Source of the DNA: Micromonospora qiuiae
GTDB lineage: Bacteria > Actinomycetota > Actinomycetes > Mycobacteriales > Micromonosporaceae
Length of the DNA stretch: 64,000 nt
NCBI RefSeq assembly: GCF_016863555.1
Contig: NZ_BOPC01000028.1
Span: forward strand, 1 to 64,000
Direction: 5' to 3'
Shown: piece after piece, positions 63,887 to 64,000 of the stretch
How the letters are laid out: every line of letters starts with the position of its first letter
How positions within the stretch are numbered: position 1 is the first letter of the stretch
The notes under the pieces: model-generated
What the model was told of the DNA's origin: nothing
Seen by the model: only the letters and a program-made list of their open reading frames with translations
Databases searched by the model: none
Translations under genes and position numbers: made by a program

Positions 63887-64000
63887 AGACGATCCAGGCG
63901 TACCGATTTGCGCTCGACCTCACCGCAGGCCAGGAGCGGGACGTCCTGGCGCACGCCGGGGCCGCCCGGGTCGCGCACAACTGGGCGCTCGCGAAGGTCA
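63883..64000 (+). CDS. tnpB: TnpB, RNA-guided endonuclease, N-terminal part only
   Basis: 39 codons before the window ends. IQAYRFALDLTAGQE and AHAGAARVAHNWALAKV are the N-terminal OrfB/TnpB signature. GTG 63883 overlaps the tnpA stop by 4 bp. TnpB proteins cut DNA using an RNA transcribed from the element's right end, which lies outside the window; whether the RuvC residues are intact cannot be seen. Confidence 0.85.
   Translation, partial: MKTIQAYRFALDLTAGQERDVLAHAGAARVAHNWALAKV

Larger units (their letters stand above)
63530..64000 (+). mobile_element. IS607-family element, left part, running off the window
   Basis: Contains an internally deleted tnpA-type recombinase gene and the start of tnpB, overlapping in the usual GTGA way. 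The left boundary is a guess near 63530, where CAATAGTG is repeated (63538 and 63548), as in recombinase-binding repeats at IS607 ends. IS607 elements lack terminal inverted repeats, so the edge cannot be fixed. The stretch 63281-63529 before it shows nothing else. Confidence 0.65.

Overview
The window is chromosomal DNA from a very GC-rich actinomycete. Third codon positions are almost always G or C, GTG and TTG starts are common, several promoters lie so close to the start codon that transcripts should be leaderless, and an AGGGGCCCTT-type dispersed repeat is present. Gene order (infC-rpmI-rplT-rRNA methyltransferase-pheS-pheT-arg cluster-tyrS) and protein style fit Micromonosporaceae (Micromonospora/Salinispora-like), but the genus is an inference.

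Layout. 1-1702: tyrS read leftward, with two strong rRNA-type promoters downstream of it pointing out of the left edge. 1786-2181: a hotdog thioesterase. 2354-26302: a 24-kb surface-polysaccharide locus. It holds amino-sugar genes (Gfo/Idh/MocA dehydrogenase, epimerase, two DegT-type aminotransferases, a NeuD-like acyltransferase), an MFS protein, a membrane-anchored propeller protein, six glycosyltransferases or glycosyltransferase-like proteins, a Wzx-like flippase, a Wzy/ligase-like protein, a Wzz-like protein and two large secreted DUF4082 proteins. 26393-28342: an NRAMP-like transporter with altered metal-site motifs, coupled to two PRC-barrel proteins. 28390-33378: a GNAT protein, two tandem universal stress proteins, an FMN reductase/luciferase-like monooxygenase pair and a PfpI/DJ-1 protein. 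33693-37539: a 3-methyladenine glycosylase, then a gene behind an excellent iron box encoding an adenylation-carrier-membrane-acyltransferase fusion, coupled to a small HTH protein.

37747-44163 is the arginine cluster argC-(argJ)-argB-argD-argF-argR-argH on the minus strand. argJ is reduced to about its first 50 codons. 44757-50791 is the translation block pheT, pheS, TrmH-family methyltransferase, rplT, rpmI and infC, where infC probably starts at an ATC codon behind a structured leader. 51157-53801 holds a PH-domain protein, a DMT transporter, hisG and hisE. 53941-56389 is a polar amino-acid-type ABC importer.

57021-63268 is the riboflavin operon ribD-ribE-ribM-ribBA-ribH behind a clear FMN riboswitch, preceded by rpe and a response regulator with a GGDDF diguanylate-cyclase-like domain. 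The right edge carries an IS607-type element whose recombinase has lost its middle and whose tnpB runs off the window.

The most unusual items are the argJ deletion, the iron-box-controlled ligase-carrier-acyltransferase fusion, the DUF4082 secreted proteins inside the polysaccharide locus, and the atypical NRAMP/PRC-barrel operon. No tRNA, rRNA gene body or CRISPR array was recognised.
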